Shown here: piece by piece, positions 62,153 through 64,000 of the stretch
Layout: every line of letters begins with the position of its first letter
Position numbering within the stretch: position 1 is the first letter of the stretch
Assembly (NCBI GenBank): GCA_016765535.1
Contig: JAESPQ010000054.1
Coordinates: forward strand, 1 to 64,000
Source of the DNA: Alteromonadaceae bacterium
Lineage (GTDB): Bacteria; Pseudomonadota; Gammaproteobacteria; Enterobacterales; Alteromonadaceae
DNA: 64,000 nucleotides
Direction of reading: 5' to 3'
Notes under the pieces: model-generated
The model's input: only the letters and a program-made list of their open reading frames with translations
What the model was told of the DNA's origin: nothing
The model's database searches: none
Made by a program: the position numbers and the translations under genes

Positions 62153-64000
62153 ATGTTTTTGTTAGAAAAAAGCTTATCTAAAACCACTCTTTCTTTAGCT
62201 ATAACAGCAAGCCTTGCTTGTTTTTCTACTTTAGCTACTGCTGAAAATACCCAAGACCAACATAAAACTAATCTTAATGATATAGAAGTGATCACGGTAA
62301 GAGGTGATTTTCGTGAGCATAATTTACAAAAAACGGCTTCGTCGTTATCAGTATTAACCGATCAAGATATTGCTCAACGTAATGCGCAAAATCTTGAAGA
62401 ATTAGTTGCTATAGCCCCTAATGTTAATTTTGCCAGTGGTTCGCAACGGGCGCGTTATTATCAAATTCGTGGTATTGGTGAGCGAAGTCAATTTCAAGAG
62501 CCAATTAATCCATCGGTGGGGTTGATCATTGATGATATTGAGTTTTCGGGAGTTGGTAGCATAGCGTCTACTTTTGATGTCAGCCAAACTGAAATATTTA
62601 GAGGACCACAAGGTACGCGTTTTGGCGCTAGTGCAATGGCAGGTTTGATTAATATAACGACTAATGCGCCTACTGATGAATTTGAAGGGAAATTGCAACT
62701 TAAAGCAGGTAATTATAATAGTTATGGTGCAGGATTAGTATTATCAGGACCTATTAGCGAACAAGTAAAATACCGCTTAGGTGTTGAGCAGTATAATAGC
62801 GATGGTTTTATTGAAAATACTTTTTTAAATCGAAAAGATACCAATAATCGTGATGAACTCACCGCCCGCGGTAAATTAGCTATTAGCGCAACAGCTGATT
62901 TAACGATTGATTTAACCGCATTTTATTTTAATTTTGATGATGGTTATGATGCCTTTTCATTAGATAACAATAGAAAAACCATGTCTGACCAACCTGGTTT
63001 TGATACCCAAAAAACTACTGCGTTAGCCAGTAAATTTACTTACACGGGCATTAGTATTCATGATTTGATCATTACCTTAACTTATGCTGATTCTAATTTG
63101 GGCTACGGTTATGATGAAGATTGGGCGTATGTAGGCATTTCAGCTCCTGAAAACATTAAAAATCAAGAATTTGCTTATTGGGAATATTCATCAACCGATC
63201 AATATCTTAGAAATAAAACTACTTTTACCAGTGATATACGCGCGGTGTCTAAGCAAGGCGCGGAAATATTTAAGGGGACAACGGCATGGGTTGCAGGTCT
63301 TTATTATAAAAATGATAATGCTGATTTAGCTCGCCAATACACCTATTTAGACAGTGATTTCTCATCAAACTTTAATACTGACACTTATGCTATTTATACT
63401 CAATTTGATAGCCAACTAACAAATAAATTAATGCTAACCTCAGGGTTGCGTTTTGAACGACGTAATGCAAGTTATCAAAATAGCGATCTTTTTGATGACA
63501 ACTTTACCGATAATATGCTGGGCGGAAAATTAGTATTAGCCTACCAGCAAGATAATAATACGTTATGGTATGGGCAAGTTAACCGTGGTTATAAAGCAGG
63601 GGGTGCTAATACTGATGGTTTTTTAGATAATGATTTAAGAACCTTTGCACCTGAATATGTATGGAATTATGAAGCGGGTTATAAAGTTAATATACTCGAT
63701 AACCAAGCCTATATCCGTGCAGCTATTTTTTATATGGATAGAAGTAATGTTCAAGCGAAAATATCAAAAACCAATATCCATGATGATGGTAGTAGTGAAT
63801 TTATTATTTATATAGATAATGCGACTAGTGGTATTAATAAAGGTATTGAATTTGAAAGTGCATGGCAAGTTAATGATGTGGTAGAAATTTATGGTGCTGT
63901 AGGGCTGTTAAATACCAAATTTGGTCATTTTATTAATGCCGAAGGTGAAAATTTATCGGGACGAGCACAAGCACATGCACCTAATTATCAGCTAAATTTT
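62153..64000 (+). CDS. TonB-dependent receptor, truncated by window edge
   Basis: MFLLEKSLSKTTLSLAITASLACFSTLATAENTQDQHKTNLNDIEVITVRGDFREHNLQKTASSLSVLTDQDIAQRNAQNLEELVAIAPNVNF...EIFRGPQGTRFGASAMAGLINITT; open to 64000, hence missing from ORF track. Confidence 0.93.
   Translation, partial: MFLLEKSLSKTTLSLAITASLACFSTLATAENTQDQHKTNLNDIEVITVRGDFREHNLQKTASSLSVLTDQDIAQRNAQNLEELVAIAPNVNFASGSQRARYYQIRGIGERSQFQEPINPSVGLIIDDIEFSGVGSIASTFDVSQTEIFRGPQGTRFGASAMAGLINITTNAPTDEFEGKLQLKAGNYNSYGAGLVLSGPISEQVKYRLGVEQYNSDGFIENTFLNRKDTNNRDELTARGKLAISATADLTIDLTAFYFNFDDGYDAFSLDNNRKTMSDQPGFDTQKTTALASKFTYTGISIHDLIITLTYADSNLGYGYDEDWAYVGISAPENIKNQEFAYWEYSSTDQYLRNKTTFTSDIRAVSKQGAEIFKGTTAWVAGLYYKNDNADLARQYTYLDSDFSSNFNTDTYAIYTQFDSQLTNKLMLTSGLRFERRNASYQNSDLFDDNFTDNMLGGKLVLAYQQDNNTLWYGQVNRGYKAGGANTDGFLDNDLRTFAPEYVWNYEAGYKVNILDNQAYIRAAIFYMDRSNVQAKISKTNIHDDGSSEFIIYIDNATSGINKGIEFESAWQVNDVVEIYGAVGLLNTKFGHFINAEGENLSGRAQAHAPNYQLNF

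Noticed and set aside
62402-62698. 98-aa minus-strand ORF
   Set aside because: Antisense to the TonB-dependent receptor, which has clear plug-domain motifs.

Overview
Low-GC gammaproteobacterial chromosome segment; the gene content looks like Alteromonadales/Colwelliaceae (inference from gene set and style, not tested). Most of the window is ordinary core genome. It contains rlmKL-grx-uup-DUF3466; a large central-carbon block (pfkA, pyk, hexR, divergent zwf-pgl-edd-glk-eda, gap, gnd, msrB, a second long GAPDH, ydiJ-like); a leucine-type dehydrogenase; cdd-deoA; rmf; a tripartite RND efflux operon; an M16 peptidase; a putative zinc-uptake operon lacking an ATPase; gltX; a DEAD-box helicase; rlmJ; an ABC-F (YbiT type); a YgiQ-type radical SAM protein; an S9 peptidase; two tandem solute-binding-like proteins; an FAD oxidoreductase; fdxA; and a TPP riboswitch in front of a TonB-dependent receptor that runs off the right edge. 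Accessory or decayed material includes an IS66 3' remnant fused into a truncated brnTA toxin-antitoxin locus at the left edge, a degenerate third tRNA-fMet copy, a truncated GFA-domain gene next to rlmJ, and a dispersed family of TGTAGG-headed palindromic (REP-like) elements. I found no CRISPR array, prophage or obvious defence island. The strongest candidate for a less-described system is the putative Zur-controlled operon (CxxC small protein, coiled-coil outer-membrane barrel, ZnuA-like, ZnuB-like) at 42031-45718. Several features were absent from the ORF track and were read by eye: rmf, the TonB receptor, brnA/brnT fragments, tRNAs, the riboswitch and the GFA remnant.
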